In this document: one piece after another, positions 7,168 to 14,471 of the stretch | Layout: the number at the start of each line of letters is the position of its first letter | Position numbering within the stretch: position 1 is the stretch's first letter | DNA from: JAWWBG01 sp033721095 | Lineage (GTDB): Bacteria; Actinomycetota; Nitriliruptoria; Nitriliruptorales; Nitriliruptoraceae | Reading direction: 5' to 3' | Length of the DNA stretch: 20,973 nucleotides | Assembly: GCA_033721095.1 (NCBI GenBank) | Contig: JAWWBG010000013.1 | Location: 1-20,973, forward strand | The notes under the pieces: model-generated | Seen by the model: the letters and a program-made list of their open reading frames with translations, nothing else | Database searches by the model: none | Told to the model about the DNA's origin: nothing | Made by a program: the position numbers and the translations under genes

Positions 7168-8210
7168 GCGCGCTGCTTGCGGCGCGTGAATCCGAGGTCG
7201 TTCCCGGCGTCGTTGGCCGCAGACAACGTCCCAGCTGCGGGGTCGAAGAGCCAGGATGCCCGGGTACGCCGACGCCGGTGCACGAAGCTTGCGCTCACCC
7301 GCCAGCGGCCGTCCTTGCGTCGCGCTGCCTCCCAGGTGACATCGTTCGGATCGATGCCGCGGTCCCGCAGGTGCCGTTCGACAGCTCCGCCCATCGGGTC
7401 GCGCGAGCGACCGAGGCGGGCGCGCTCGAGCCGCACTCGGCGCGCCGCGGTCAGGATCTGTTGGCGCTCGGCCTCGATGGGACCAACCCAGTTCTCGACC
7501 CAGTCGACGGTGGTGTTCGCCGCCTTGGCGACTGACCTCACCGACCGGCCCTGGCGAAGCAGCGCCTGGATCTCCAGCGGAGACAGGGCAGGGCCGTCGG
7601 CCGCCCGCGCGTCGATCCCGGGGCGTGCTGCCCGCGCGCGGATGGCTGCGACGCGATCCTGCTCGGGGTCCTTGTCGTCGACCACGTGGGTCGAGACGGC
7701 GTCATCGTCGTCGGGTCCGTCATCGGCGTCCCCTGCCTCCTCCGTGCCGTCCGGCTCGTCCACGGCCGGTTGTTCGAGCGCGCCAACGTCCTCCGCGAGC
7801 TCGTCGTCGTCCGCGGCATCCGCGTCCTCCCGGGCATCGAGATCGTCGCCGGGCGACTCATCGTCGACGCTGTCCTCGTCGAGCCAGTCCTCGTCCTCGT
7901 CACCGAGCCACGATCCATCGCTCGCATCGTCGGCGGCGGGGCCGTCGTCGACGTCGCTCTCGTCGTCGGGCGGCTCGGCGCCCTCCTCGTCCTCCCACTC
8001 CTCGTCGTCCCAGTCGTCGTACCACTCGAACTCGTCGTCATCGCCGACCGTGAGGCCCTCGGCGCGGCGCGCATCCCGCAGGGCATCCATCGTCGCAAAC
8101 AGGTCCGCGTCAACGAGCAGGCGGTAGCGCCCTTCGCCCGTTCCGGAACGGAGATCGAAGACGAGATGTTGGAGGTCGGCGGTGTAGCCGACGAACTGGA
8201 GGTCGATCAC
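7164..8210 (-). CDS. sepH: SepH-like (DUF3071) septation protein with long acidic insert
   Basis: SepH is an actinobacterial protein that binds and stimulates FtsZ assembly. This 348-residue homologue has the N-terminal beta-rich part (IDLQFVGYTADLQHLVFDL, residues 1-55) and a helix-turn-helix of the LSPLEIQALLRQGRSVRSVA type (about 209-245). Its C-terminal conserved block (about 288-340) begins VTWEAARRKDGRW and includes ASWLFDPAAGTL. Between the first two lies a highly acidic, Asp/Glu-dominated segment (about 56-182), much longer than the linker I know from this family at that place. GTG 8210 lacks a Shine-Dalgarno sequence, and TAGCGT ends ten bases upstream. It overlaps the lipoprotein gene downstream. 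Family assignment is good; the FtsZ role is from family knowledge. Confidence 0.87.
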   Translation of the reverse strand: MIDLQFVGYTADLQHLVFDLRSGTGEGRYRLLVDADLFATMDALRDARRAEGLTVGDDDEFEWYDDWDDEEWEDEEGAEPPDDESDVDDGPAADDASDGSWLGDEDEDWLDEDSVDDESPGDDLDAREDADAADDDELAEDVGALEQPAVDEPDGTEEAGDADDGPDDDDAVSTHVVDDKDPEQDRVAAIRARAARPGIDARAADGPALSPLEIQALLRQGRSVRSVAKAANTTVDWVENWVGPIEAERQQILTAARRVRLERARLGRSRDPMGGAVERHLRDRGIDPNDVTWEAARRKDGRWRVSASFVHRRRRTRASWLFDPAAGTLSAANDAGNDLGFTRRKQRA

Positions 8211-8220
8211 GGTGGGCGTG

Positions 8221-8226
8221 ACGCTA
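8221..8226 (-). promoter_or_regulatory. Putative -10 box (TAGCGT) for sepH
   Basis: TAGCGT on the minus strand ends ten bases before GTG 8210, within the 51-base gap after the NYN gene. The mRNA would have almost no leader, in keeping with the lack of a ribosome-binding site. Confidence 0.45.
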
Positions 8227-8261
8227 GCAACGGCGCTGCGCCGCCCGGGGCGGCGGGCACG

Positions 8262-9467
8262 TCACCGGATGGCCCACAGGAACGGGCGCGTGTGCAGCAG
8301 GTCGGGCTGGTGTTCGGCAAGCCGTTCCCGCAGCTCGGCGTCGTCGGTCACGACGACCACGGGGTCGCGTTCGCCCAGCTCGGCCACGAGCCGCACCAGC
8401 TCGTCGTCGGCAGTGACCCCGTCCGGGGTGAACACCTCGAGGACACCGCGCGCGCGGGCACGATCGCCGTCACCCTGCCCGTCCCACACGACCGTCACGT
8501 CGGTGCCGAATCGGGCGGCCATCGCCTCGAGCGCGGTCCGCAGGCGTCGGCGGTGTTGGTCGAACGGCAGCTGCTCCCAGTTGCTCTTCGTGACGTTCCA
8601 GCCGTCGACCAGGACACGCTGGGCCGACCGCAGCAGCTCGCGGGCTCCCTCCGTCGTGTCGAGGCGAAGCCCGGCCGGCAGTCGGGACGGGCGACCCGGC
8701 ACCACGGCGCCGCTGGCATGGACGGGCGCTGGCTCGGCGCCCCGACGTCGCCGGTCCGCGGCCGCTGCGCGGCTGCGTTGTGCTGCCCGTCGCGACTGCT
8801 GCACGGTGTCGAGCTCCCGCCGGGCAGCCGTCAGCTCACGCTCGAGCTCGGCGATGCGTCCGGCGGTGCGCCGCTGTTCCCGCTCGACGGCCGTGGCCGT
8901 CCGGTCCCGTTCGTCGGCAACCTCCTGCTCCAACCCGCCCACCTGGCTCTCGAGGTCGGCCACCAGCTGCTGGAGCTCCTCGACCCTGGCCTCGGCACGA
9001 GCGGCACGAGCCTCCGCCCCCTCGAGCTGCCTGCGCAGGCCATCCCGCTCCTCCCGGGCCTCACGGAGCCGAGCCTGGGCTCGGGCCGCACGGCGGTCGT
9101 CGCCCCCGTCGTCGGCGCGACGTTGGCGCTGCGTCGTCTGCTTGGCCGGGTCCCGCGCGCCACCGGTCGGAGGGGCCCCACCGTTCAGCAACCAGGCCAG
9201 GTGCGCGGCGGCCGTGTCGGCCTCGAGCCGGGCCCGCACCTGGTCCCACAGCTCGGTGCGTGTCGTCAGCAACGCGACGAGGTCCTGCCGCATGCGGCCG
9301 CCCGACAGGCGACTGGCCGGGGCACTGCGCAGCCGCTTGATGGCGGCGTCCACGTCCTTGTCGTCGAGATCGTTGAGGATCCGACGCACGTGACCGAGCA
9401 CCAGGGCCCAGTCATCGGCTCCGAGCTCGAGCAGGCCGGAACCCGGTGTCACTGCCGGCTCGCTCAC
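8262..9467 (-). CDS. Coiled-coil protein with C-terminal NYN (YacP-like) ribonuclease domain
   Basis: The 401-residue product has three parts: a helical N-terminal region with a Trp pair (residues 1-105), a long charged coiled coil rich in Arg, Glu and Ala (about 125-250), and a C-terminal NYN/YacP-type domain (about 284-400). The latter shows RVLVDGWNVTK with Asp288, TVVWDG, TPDGVTADDELVR and VVVVTDDAELR, which supply the acidic residues expected for metal binding in PIN-like ribonucleases. It probably binds or cuts RNA in the cytoplasm; the target is unknown. GTG 9467 overlaps the stop of the zinc-ribbon gene as GTGA. It is the last gene of a three-gene overlapping set with the DUF309 protein. 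Confidence 0.88.
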   Translation of the reverse strand: MSEPAVTPGSGLLELGADDWALVLGHVRRILNDLDDKDVDAAIKRLRSAPASRLSGGRMRQDLVALLTTRTELWDQVRARLEADTAAAHLAWLLNGGAPPTGGARDPAKQTTQRQRRADDGGDDRRAARAQARLREAREERDGLRRQLEGAEARAARAEARVEELQQLVADLESQVGGLEQEVADERDRTATAVEREQRRTAGRIAELERELTAARRELDTVQQSRRAAQRSRAAAADRRRRGAEPAPVHASGAVVPGRPSRLPAGLRLDTTEGARELLRSAQRVLVDGWNVTKSNWEQLPFDQHRRRLRTALEAMAARFGTDVTVVWDGQGDGDRARARGVLEVFTPDGVTADDELVRLVAELGERDPVVVVTDDAELRERLAEHQPDLLHTRPFLWAIR

Positions 9468-9721
9468 TGCCGTGCGGCCTCATCCGCCGCAGGCGCTGCC
9501 TCGACGACGATGGCATCGGCACGATTGCACCAGCGACAGGTCACCGACTCGACGACCCGCTCGAGCACTGCGTCGTCCTCAACCGTCCGGTCGCCGCCCA
9601 GGTCAAAGTGGTGAAACGCTCGGGAGCGGGTCGTCGCAACCACGTCGAAGCGCGTCACGTTCCCACAGCCCTCACACCGGAATCGGCGCCCGGGCACCAA
9701 GCCGTCCTCGAGCGCCGTCAT
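9464..9721 (-). CDS. Small zinc-ribbon-like protein
   Basis: This 85-residue protein has two cysteine knuckles, Cys16-x2-Cys19 (CEGCGN) and Cys62-x2-Cys65 (CRWCNR). They are separated by a beta-rich core with AFHHFDLGGD, fitting a four-Cys zinc ribbon. No enzyme motif is present; binding to nucleic acid or to a partner protein is the usual use of such folds. The start is ATG 9721, overlapping the DUF309 stop as ATGA; longer readings only extend into that gene. Its own stop overlaps the NYN gene start. The tight coupling suggests it acts with these neighbours. Confidence 0.8.
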   Translation of the reverse strand: MTALEDGLVPGRRFRCEGCGNVTRFDVVATTRSRAFHHFDLGGDRTVEDDAVLERVVESVTCRWCNRADAIVVEAAPAADEAARQ

Positions 9722-10269
9722 CGCCCGGCTCTCGCCGCGAGCTGTTCTGCCGCCGCCTGCCACGGCGGGATGCGGGTCAGGGGGGTGACTGCATCCGGAG
9801 CCCGAAACCAGGGACCACCGTTGACCGCCGGGAACGCGGGATGGGCCGGGGCTTTCGGGACGACCTCGAGGAAGTCGCGCAGCCGGGCGACGTCGATGCC
9901 ACAGTGACGATCGGGAACCCCGGCCAGATTCGCGAGGGCCTTGCGGGCCATCGCGTTGCGCCCGGCCTCGTTGCCGCGTTGGTCGTGGCAACAGGTGATC
10001 GCGACCTGGATGACGCCCTGCCAGAAGGACCGATCGTCGTCATCGGCGTGGTGCCAGACGTCTTCGAGGCATTCATGGGCCTCGAAGAATCGCTGTTCGT
10101 CCCAGAGGCGCACCGCGATCGCCAAGGCCTCCTCGACCGTCTCGTACGTGAAGGTCTCGGCCAGCGGCACATCGTCGGTGCCATGGGGCAGCGGACGACC
10201 GAGCCGGTCGCGCGGCCGAGCGTTCTCGGGCCGCCCGAGCTCGTTGCGGTCGCGATCGTCCGTGTCCAT
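9718..10269 (-). CDS. DUF309 domain protein
   Basis: The 183-residue product carries the DUF309 signature RFFEAHECLEDVWHHA followed by SFWQGVIQVAITCCHDQRGN (about residues 55-105). This is an all-helical domain of unknown biochemical role. The first 40 residues are polar and probably disordered (RDRNELGRPENARPRDRLGR). The tail has VNGGPWFRAPD. ATG 10269 has no ribosome-binding site, but TAGACT ends seven bases before it, so the message is probably leaderless. It is the first gene of the DUF309/zinc-ribbon/NYN set and is divergent from mutM across 69 bases. Confidence 0.87.
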   Translation of the reverse strand: MDTDDRDRNELGRPENARPRDRLGRPLPHGTDDVPLAETFTYETVEEALAIAVRLWDEQRFFEAHECLEDVWHHADDDDRSFWQGVIQVAITCCHDQRGNEAGRNAMARKALANLAGVPDRHCGIDVARLRDFLEVVPKAPAHPAFPAVNGGPWFRAPDAVTPLTRIPPWQAAAEQLAARAGR

Positions 10270-10276
10270 GGACCCG

Positions 10277-10282
10277 AGTCTA
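10277..10282 (-). promoter_or_regulatory. Putative -10 box (TAGACT), leaderless promoter of the DUF309 operon
   Basis: TAGACT on the minus strand is followed by seven bases and then ATG 10269. No Shine-Dalgarno sequence fits in this space, so initiation at the A of the start codon is expected. Confidence 0.55.
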
Positions 10283-10325
10283 CGAGCCGGCTGGAACACG
10301 CCCGCCGGGCCCCGGTGACGGCTCG

Positions 10326-10331
10326 TAGCCT
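10326..10331 (+). promoter_or_regulatory. Putative -10 box (TAGCCT), leaderless promoter of mutM
   Basis: TAGCCT is followed by seven pyrimidine-rich bases and then ATG 10339. There is no purine-rich ribosome-binding site. The arrangement mirrors the divergent DUF309 promoter in the same 69-base gap. Confidence 0.55.
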
Positions 10332-10338
10332 CTGCCCC

Positions 10339-11145
10339 ATGCCAGAGCTCCCCGAGGTCGAGTCCGTTCGACGACAGCTCGAACCCGCCCTGCGCGGGCG
10401 CACGATCGTGTCGACGTGGCACGACCCGCACCCCGCCCAGCGGTTCCACGATGTGGAGGCAGCACGCGGACATCGCATCGAGGACGTCGGTCGACGGGGC
10501 AAGTACCTCATCCTGGAGCTCGATCGCGACCGCGAGCTCGTGCTGCACCTGGGCATGACGGGCTCGTTTCGGATCGACGACGGCGAAGACACCGACGTGC
10601 ACGATCGCGCCCGCTTCGCGCTCGATGACGGCCGCTTGCTGTCGTTTCGTGATCCGCGACGATTCGGGCGGGTCAGCGTGGTCGGCACGGGGGATCGCAC
10701 CGTGATCCCCATGCTGGCCGCGCTGGGCCCCGAGCCCCTGACCGATGCGTTCGATCCAGAGGTGTTCGCCGACGACCTGCGGCGGTCACGGGCACCCGTG
10801 AAGGCGCTGCTGCTGGGCCAGCGGCTCGTGGCGGGTGTCGGCAACATCTATGCCGATGAGTCCCTGTGGCGCGCCCGTATCCACCCCGCATCCCGGCGCG
10901 TCGGCCACGACCGGGCCGTGCGGCTGCACCAACACATCCAGGAAGTCCTGGCGGCGGCCATCGAACGCGAGGGCACGACCTTCCGGGACTACCAGATGGT
11001 CAACGGCGCCAGCGGCCGCTACGCGACGTTCCTGGACGTCTACGGCAAGGCCGGACTGCCCTGTCCTCGCTGCGGTACGACCCTGCGCCGAAGCCTGGTC
11101 GCCCAGCGCGGCACCACCCACTGCCCGCGCTGTCAACGAGGCTGA
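10339..11145 (+). CDS. mutM: Formamidopyrimidine-DNA glycosylase (Fpg/MutM)
   Basis: This bifunctional base-excision enzyme removes oxidised purines such as 8-oxoguanine and then nicks the abasic strand. The 268-residue protein starts MPELPEVE, giving the catalytic Pro (Schiff base) and Glu after Met removal. Lys55 in GRRGKYLILEL and HLGMTGSF follow. The helix-two-turn-helix region includes GVGNIYADESLW, and the C-terminal zinc finger is CPRC-x16-CPRC with the conserved Arg in AQRGTTHC. All key residues are present and length is normal. It is followed by the WhiB gene 83 bases downstream. In this window the exonuclease/GIY-YIG gene and katG give a wider oxidative-damage context, but not one operon. 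Confidence 0.97.
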   Translation: MPELPEVESVRRQLEPALRGRTIVSTWHDPHPAQRFHDVEAARGHRIEDVGRRGKYLILELDRDRELVLHLGMTGSFRIDDGEDTDVHDRARFALDDGRLLSFRDPRRFGRVSVVGTGDRTVIPMLAALGPEPLTDAFDPEVFADDLRRSRAPVKALLLGQRLVAGVGNIYADESLWRARIHPASRRVGHDRAVRLHQHIQEVLAAAIEREGTTFRDYQMVNGASGRYATFLDVYGKAGLPCPRCGTTLRRSLVAQRGTTHCPRCQRG

Positions 11146-11228
11146 TCCACCCCGGCCAAACGGACGTGGCCGGCTGGAACCTCGACCGTCCCTGCCCCGT
11201 TGGAGGAGGCGACCGGACAGGGCACCCC

Positions 11229-11489
11229 GTGACCAGCAAGCGTCCCGACGAGTGGAGCGACGAGGCTCGCTGCCTCCGGTCGCCGCCGGGCCTGTTCTTC
11301 TCCCTCGACGAGGACGACGTGGCCGCGGCCCTCTCCATCTGCCGCCAGTGCCATGTCCGCGGCCCGTGCCTGAGCTATGCCATCACGCACGGCGAGCGCT
11401 TCGGTGTCTGGGGCGGGACCACCGAGGGCGAACGCCGACGAATGATCCGCGCCGCCCAGCGACCTGATCCCCGCCGGACGGCAGCCTGA
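11229..11489 (+). CDS. WhiB-family iron-sulfur transcriptional regulator
   Basis: The 86-residue product has the four invariant cysteines of WhiB-like proteins, Cys15, Cys38, Cys41 and Cys47 (C-x22-C-x2-C-x5-C), which bind a [4Fe-4S] cluster sensitive to oxygen or NO. The glycine-rich turn GVWGGTT (residues 59-65) follows, and then the basic EGERRRMIRAA helix. Such proteins usually act by binding the primary sigma factor. GTG 11229 is chosen because it gives the normal WhiB N-terminus; AGGG lies seven bases before it, and a stronger GGAGGAGG lies about 20 bases upstream, too far for ordinary use. No own -10 box is obvious, so read-through from mutM is possible. The subclass (WhiB1 to WhiB7) cannot be told with confidence. 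Confidence 0.93.
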   Translation: MTSKRPDEWSDEARCLRSPPGLFFSLDEDDVAAALSICRQCHVRGPCLSYAITHGERFGVWGGTTEGERRRMIRAAQRPDPRRTAA

Positions 11490-11521
11490 CGGCCCATCCG
11501 GCCACCGAGCAACCGGGGTCG

Positions 11522-11539
11522 ACCGCATTGCGATGCGGT
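11522..11539. promoter_or_regulatory. 18-base perfect hairpin/dyad between whiB-type and exonuclease genes
   Basis: ACCGCAT, a TGCG loop and ATGCGGT form a perfect 7-bp dyad 32 bases after the WhiB stop and 15 bases before the TAGGTT box. It would overlap the -35 zone of the downstream promoter, so it may be an operator. It could also be a terminator stem, but no T-run follows. Confidence 0.35.
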
Positions 11540-11554
11540 GTCCCACGCGCCGAG

Positions 11555-11560
11555 TAGGTT
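11555..11560 (+). promoter_or_regulatory. Putative -10 box (TAGGTT) for the exonuclease/GIY-YIG gene
   Basis: TAGGTT lies 35 bases before GTG 11596, and the leader includes GGAG at 11586-11589 with six bases of spacing to the start. Confidence 0.4.
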
Positions 11561-11595
11561 GCCGAACACACGTTCGATTCCTGCTGGAGCCGCTT

Positions 11596-13308
11596 GTGCA
11601 GACTCGGCTGCCCCTCGACCAGCTGTTGTTCGACACGACGTTCGTCGTCGTCGACCTGGAGACGACGGGCCTGCGCCCGGGCGCCGACCGGATCACCGAA
11701 ATCGGCGCCGTCAAGACCTGTCGCGGCGACCGCATCGGCGAGTTCGCGACGCTCGTGCACCCGGGGCGGCCGGTGCCGGCAGCGATCACCTCGCTGACGG
11801 GGATCACCGACCACCTGCTGCGCGGTGCGCCGCCGATCGAGGCCGTCCTCGAGCCCTTCCTCGAGTTCGTCCGTGGCGCCGTCCTGGTGGCCCACAATGC
11901 CCGGTTCGACATCGGCTTCCTCAATGCCGAGCTGCGCCTCCACGGCTGGCCCCGGCTGGACAATCCGGTCGTCGACACGGCGGCGCTGGCGCGCCGGCTC
12001 CTGCGCGACGAGGTGCGGTCCCTGCGCCTGTCCGTCCTGGCCGCACATCTGCGCGCTCGAACGTCGCCGAATCATCGGGCACTTCCTGACGCACGGGCCA
12101 CCGTGGACGTGTTCCACGGGCTCGTCGAACGAGCCGGATCGCTCGGAGCCACGACCGTCGAAGACCTCCAGGACCTGTGCCGTTCGAGCTCGGACCGTGC
12201 CTTTCGCAAGATCGATCTCGTCCGGGGAGCACCGTCGAGACCCGGCGTCTACCGCTTCCGCGACGAGCGCGGCGAGGTCCTCTACGTGGGGACCTCGACG
12301 GACCTGCGCCGTCGGCTGCGCAGCTACTTCGGCCAGGATCGTCGGCGCCGGATCGCCGACATGGTCCGGGAAACGGTGGCGGTCGACTGGACCGTCACGC
12401 CCTGCGCGATCGAGGCGGCGGTGCGGGAGTTGCGGGAGATCCACGCCTCCTCCCCGCGCTACAACCGTCGCTCACGGCGGCCACCGAAGCCCGCTTGGAT
12501 CAAGCTGACCCGCGAACCGATGCCACGCCTCTCCGTGGTCGCTGCGCCGTCGGATCCGCGCTGCTTCCACATCGGGCCGCTTCGGTCACGTCGACTCGCC
12601 GACCAGCTCGCCACAGCCCTCGCGGAGGCTGCCGGTTTGCGGCCCTGCAAGGGCCGGCTGCGCGCCAGCCAGGACAACCCACCCTGCATCCTCAAGGAGC
12701 TCGGCACCTGCGCCGCACCATGTGACGGGACGCTCACGTTGACCGGCTACGACCAGCTGGTCGAGGACTTCCGGCAGGCCGTGGCCACCGACCCCGGTTC
12801 GCTGCTGGCCGCACTCGAGGAGCCGATGCTGGGCGCGGCTGCCGGGCAGCGATTCGAGGCCGCCCGTGCAGCTCGCGAGCGGGTGCACCTGGTTGCCCGG
12901 ACGCTGCTGCGCCTGCGGCGACGAGCCTCGCTTCGCGCCGTGGACAGGCTGGTTGCCGTCCGCCCGTCACCGGCTGGCGCCGAGGCCGTGGCCATCTCGC
13001 GGGGACGGCTCCTGACGACAGCAGTCGGGGAGCGAGATGACGACGACCACGTCCTGCGGCTCGTCGAGGCCGTGGATGAACCACTGCCGGAACTGGGAGT
13101 GGATGCGTCCGACGAGGAGGTCGACCTGCTGTTGCAATGGCTCGATCAGCCCGATGTCCGCGTGGTGTCCGTCACCGGGACGTGGGACGAGCCCGTCGAC
13201 AGCAGGCCTCTCGTCGTGCGTGCACATCGAGCCGAACGACTGGCGCGACAGTTGCGTCGTGACGAGCAGGTCCTGACCGGGACGAAGACCGTGTCGCGCG
13301 CCGCCTGA
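11596..13308 (+). CDS. DEDDh exonuclease / GIY-YIG nuclease fusion (UvrC/Cho-like)
   Basis: The 570-residue protein joins two nuclease domains. Residues 12-180 form a DnaQ-type 3'-5' exonuclease with the DEDDh motifs VVVDLETTG (Asp20, Glu22), LVAHNARFDIGF and NHRALPDA. From about residue 215 a GIY-YIG domain follows (GVYRFRDERGEVLYVGTS, then DLRRRLRSYF), as in the N-terminal half of UvrC and in Cho. After it come four cysteines, Cys351-x12-Cys364-x7-Cys372-x3-Cys376, close to the UvrC cluster-binding pattern, and a helical tail. The UvrC C-terminal RNase H-like nuclease and HhH domains are absent. It likely incises and trims damaged DNA. GTG 11596 with GGAG six bases upstream is preferred to an in-frame start at 11533. 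It converges with trpD. Confidence 0.93.
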   Translation: MQTRLPLDQLLFDTTFVVVDLETTGLRPGADRITEIGAVKTCRGDRIGEFATLVHPGRPVPAAITSLTGITDHLLRGAPPIEAVLEPFLEFVRGAVLVAHNARFDIGFLNAELRLHGWPRLDNPVVDTAALARRLLRDEVRSLRLSVLAAHLRARTSPNHRALPDARATVDVFHGLVERAGSLGATTVEDLQDLCRSSSDRAFRKIDLVRGAPSRPGVYRFRDERGEVLYVGTSTDLRRRLRSYFGQDRRRRIADMVRETVAVDWTVTPCAIEAAVRELREIHASSPRYNRRSRRPPKPAWIKLTREPMPRLSVVAAPSDPRCFHIGPLRSRRLADQLATALAEAAGLRPCKGRLRASQDNPPCILKELGTCAAPCDGTLTLTGYDQLVEDFRQAVATDPGSLLAALEEPMLGAAAGQRFEAARAARERVHLVARTLLRLRRRASLRAVDRLVAVRPSPAGAEAVAISRGRLLTTAVGERDDDDHVLRLVEAVDEPLPELGVDASDEEVDLLLQWLDQPDVRVVSVTGTWDEPVDSRPLVVRAHRAERLARQLRRDEQVLTGTKTVSRAA

Positions 13309-13324
13309 TCGAGCCGCAGGCGCG
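13297..13324. terminator. Possible weak hairpin between convergent genes
   Basis: CGCGCC (13297-13302) can pair with GGCGCG (13319-13324) across the exonuclease stop codon and the 18-base gap before the trpD stop. The loop is 16 bases and there is no T-run, so support is weak. Confidence 0.2.
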
Positions 13325-13326
13325 GG

Positions 13327-14364
13327 TCACGCCAGCTCGCGGCTCCGGGACACCCAGCGATCACGGAGTCGTCGGGCGTCGCCGCTTGCGAGCACCTCGC
13401 GTGCACGTTCGACACCGTCCGGGATGCTCGCAGCCGCCTCGGCGACGTACAGCGCCGCGCCGGCGTTGAGTGCGACGAGGTCGCTTCCCGGCCCGGGCGC
13501 CCCGTCGAGGACGGCGTCGGCGGCGGCGGTGGCTTCCTCGACAGTTGTCACGATCGCGGCGTCGAGGGGCTGCGCCTCGATCCCGGCCTCGGCAGGGTCG
13601 AACGTGCCACGAATGACCTGGCCGTCCCGGACGTCCCAGGTGTCGCTCGGCCCCGTGATGGTCAGCTCGTCGATGCCATCGCGACCCCGAACCACCAGCG
13701 CGCGACGGCCCAGGCGGGCCAGGGCTTCGGCCATGACCGGCGCCAGCTGCGGATTGGCGACCCCGACCAGCTGGTGGGAGGCACCCGCCGGGTTGGACAG
13801 GGGCCCAAGGATGTTGAAGATCGTCGGAATGCCGAGCACGGAGCGAACCGGGCCGACGTGCCGCATCGCTGGATGGAACGTCCGGGCGAACATGAAGCCG
13901 ATGCCGAGCTCCTCGATGGTCGTCGCGACCGCCGACGCCTCGAGCTCGATTGCCAGGCCCCAGGCCTCGAGCAGGTCAGCCGCGCCGCAGACGCCGCTGG
14001 CCGCGCGATTGCCGTGCTTGGCGACGCGGACGCCCGCGGCCGCGACCACGAGCGCCCCGAGGGTCGACACGTTGAGCGTCGAGGCTCCGTCGCCGCCGGT
14101 GCCACACGTGTCCAGCAACGGCCCTTCGACCTCGACACGCTCGGCGTGTGCGACCATCGTTTCCACGCAGCCGGCAATCTCGTCAGCCGTCACCCCCTTG
14201 GCCTGCATCCCCACGAGCCAGCCGGCGATCGCGATCGGGTCGGCGTTGCCCGACATGACCTCGCGCATGACCTGCGCAGCGCGCTCTCGGGACTGCTCCT
14301 CCCCGGCGACGAGTCCGGCCAGCACGTTGGACCACGTCACCCCTGAGGGGCCGCTGTCACTCAC
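13327..14364 (-). CDS. trpD: Anthranilate phosphoribosyltransferase
   Basis: TrpD transfers phosphoribosyl from PRPP to anthranilate in the second dedicated step of tryptophan synthesis. The 345-residue product has an N-terminal helical domain, the PRPP-binding glycine motif DTCGTGGDGASTLNVST, KHGNRAAS, FARTFHPAMRHVGPVR (anthranilate-contacting Arg/His region) and NILGPLSNPAGA, all in normal order and spacing. GTG 14364 has GAGGTGAT just upstream. No other trp genes are in the window, so it is a solitary copy here. It is divergent from a response-regulator gene and shares a palindromic promoter element with it. Confidence in function is high; related pyrimidine or other phosphoribosyltransferases lack this motif set. 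Confidence 0.96.
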   Translation of the reverse strand: MSDSGPSGVTWSNVLAGLVAGEEQSRERAAQVMREVMSGNADPIAIAGWLVGMQAKGVTADEIAGCVETMVAHAERVEVEGPLLDTCGTGGDGASTLNVSTLGALVVAAAGVRVAKHGNRAASGVCGAADLLEAWGLAIELEASAVATTIEELGIGFMFARTFHPAMRHVGPVRSVLGIPTIFNILGPLSNPAGASHQLVGVANPQLAPVMAEALARLGRRALVVRGRDGIDELTITGPSDTWDVRDGQVIRGTFDPAEAGIEAQPLDAAIVTTVEEATAAADAVLDGAPGPGSDLVALNAGAALYVAEAAASIPDGVERAREVLASGDARRLRDRWVSRSRELA

Positions 14365-14391
14365 AGGATCACCTCGATCGGGCAGGGCGCG

Positions 14392-14401
14392 ACGCTAGCG
14401 T
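14392..14401. promoter_or_regulatory. Palindromic divergent -10 element (ACGCTAGCGT)
   Basis: The 10-base perfect palindrome contains TAGCGT on both strands. On the minus strand it is 27 bases before trpD GTG; on the plus strand it is 70 bases before the response-regulator GTG. It could serve as the -10 box of both promoters or as a protein-binding dyad. Confidence 0.45.
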
Positions 14402-14471
14402 TGGCCCGTGCCAGGCCGACGCCGACGTCGACGGCACGACGTGCCCGGACGCACGCGAGGAAGAGGGCTCC

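Noticed and set aside
7679..8045. Repeated GTC/GAC-type triplets as a DNA repeat array
   Set aside because: There is no fixed repeat unit; the pattern is the codon usage of an Asp/Glu-rich protein segment in SepH.
7686..9614. 642-codon plus-strand open frame opposite sepH and the NYN gene
   Set aside because: It has no domain-like motifs and is the antisense shadow of GC-rich codons in two clearly recognised minus-strand genes.
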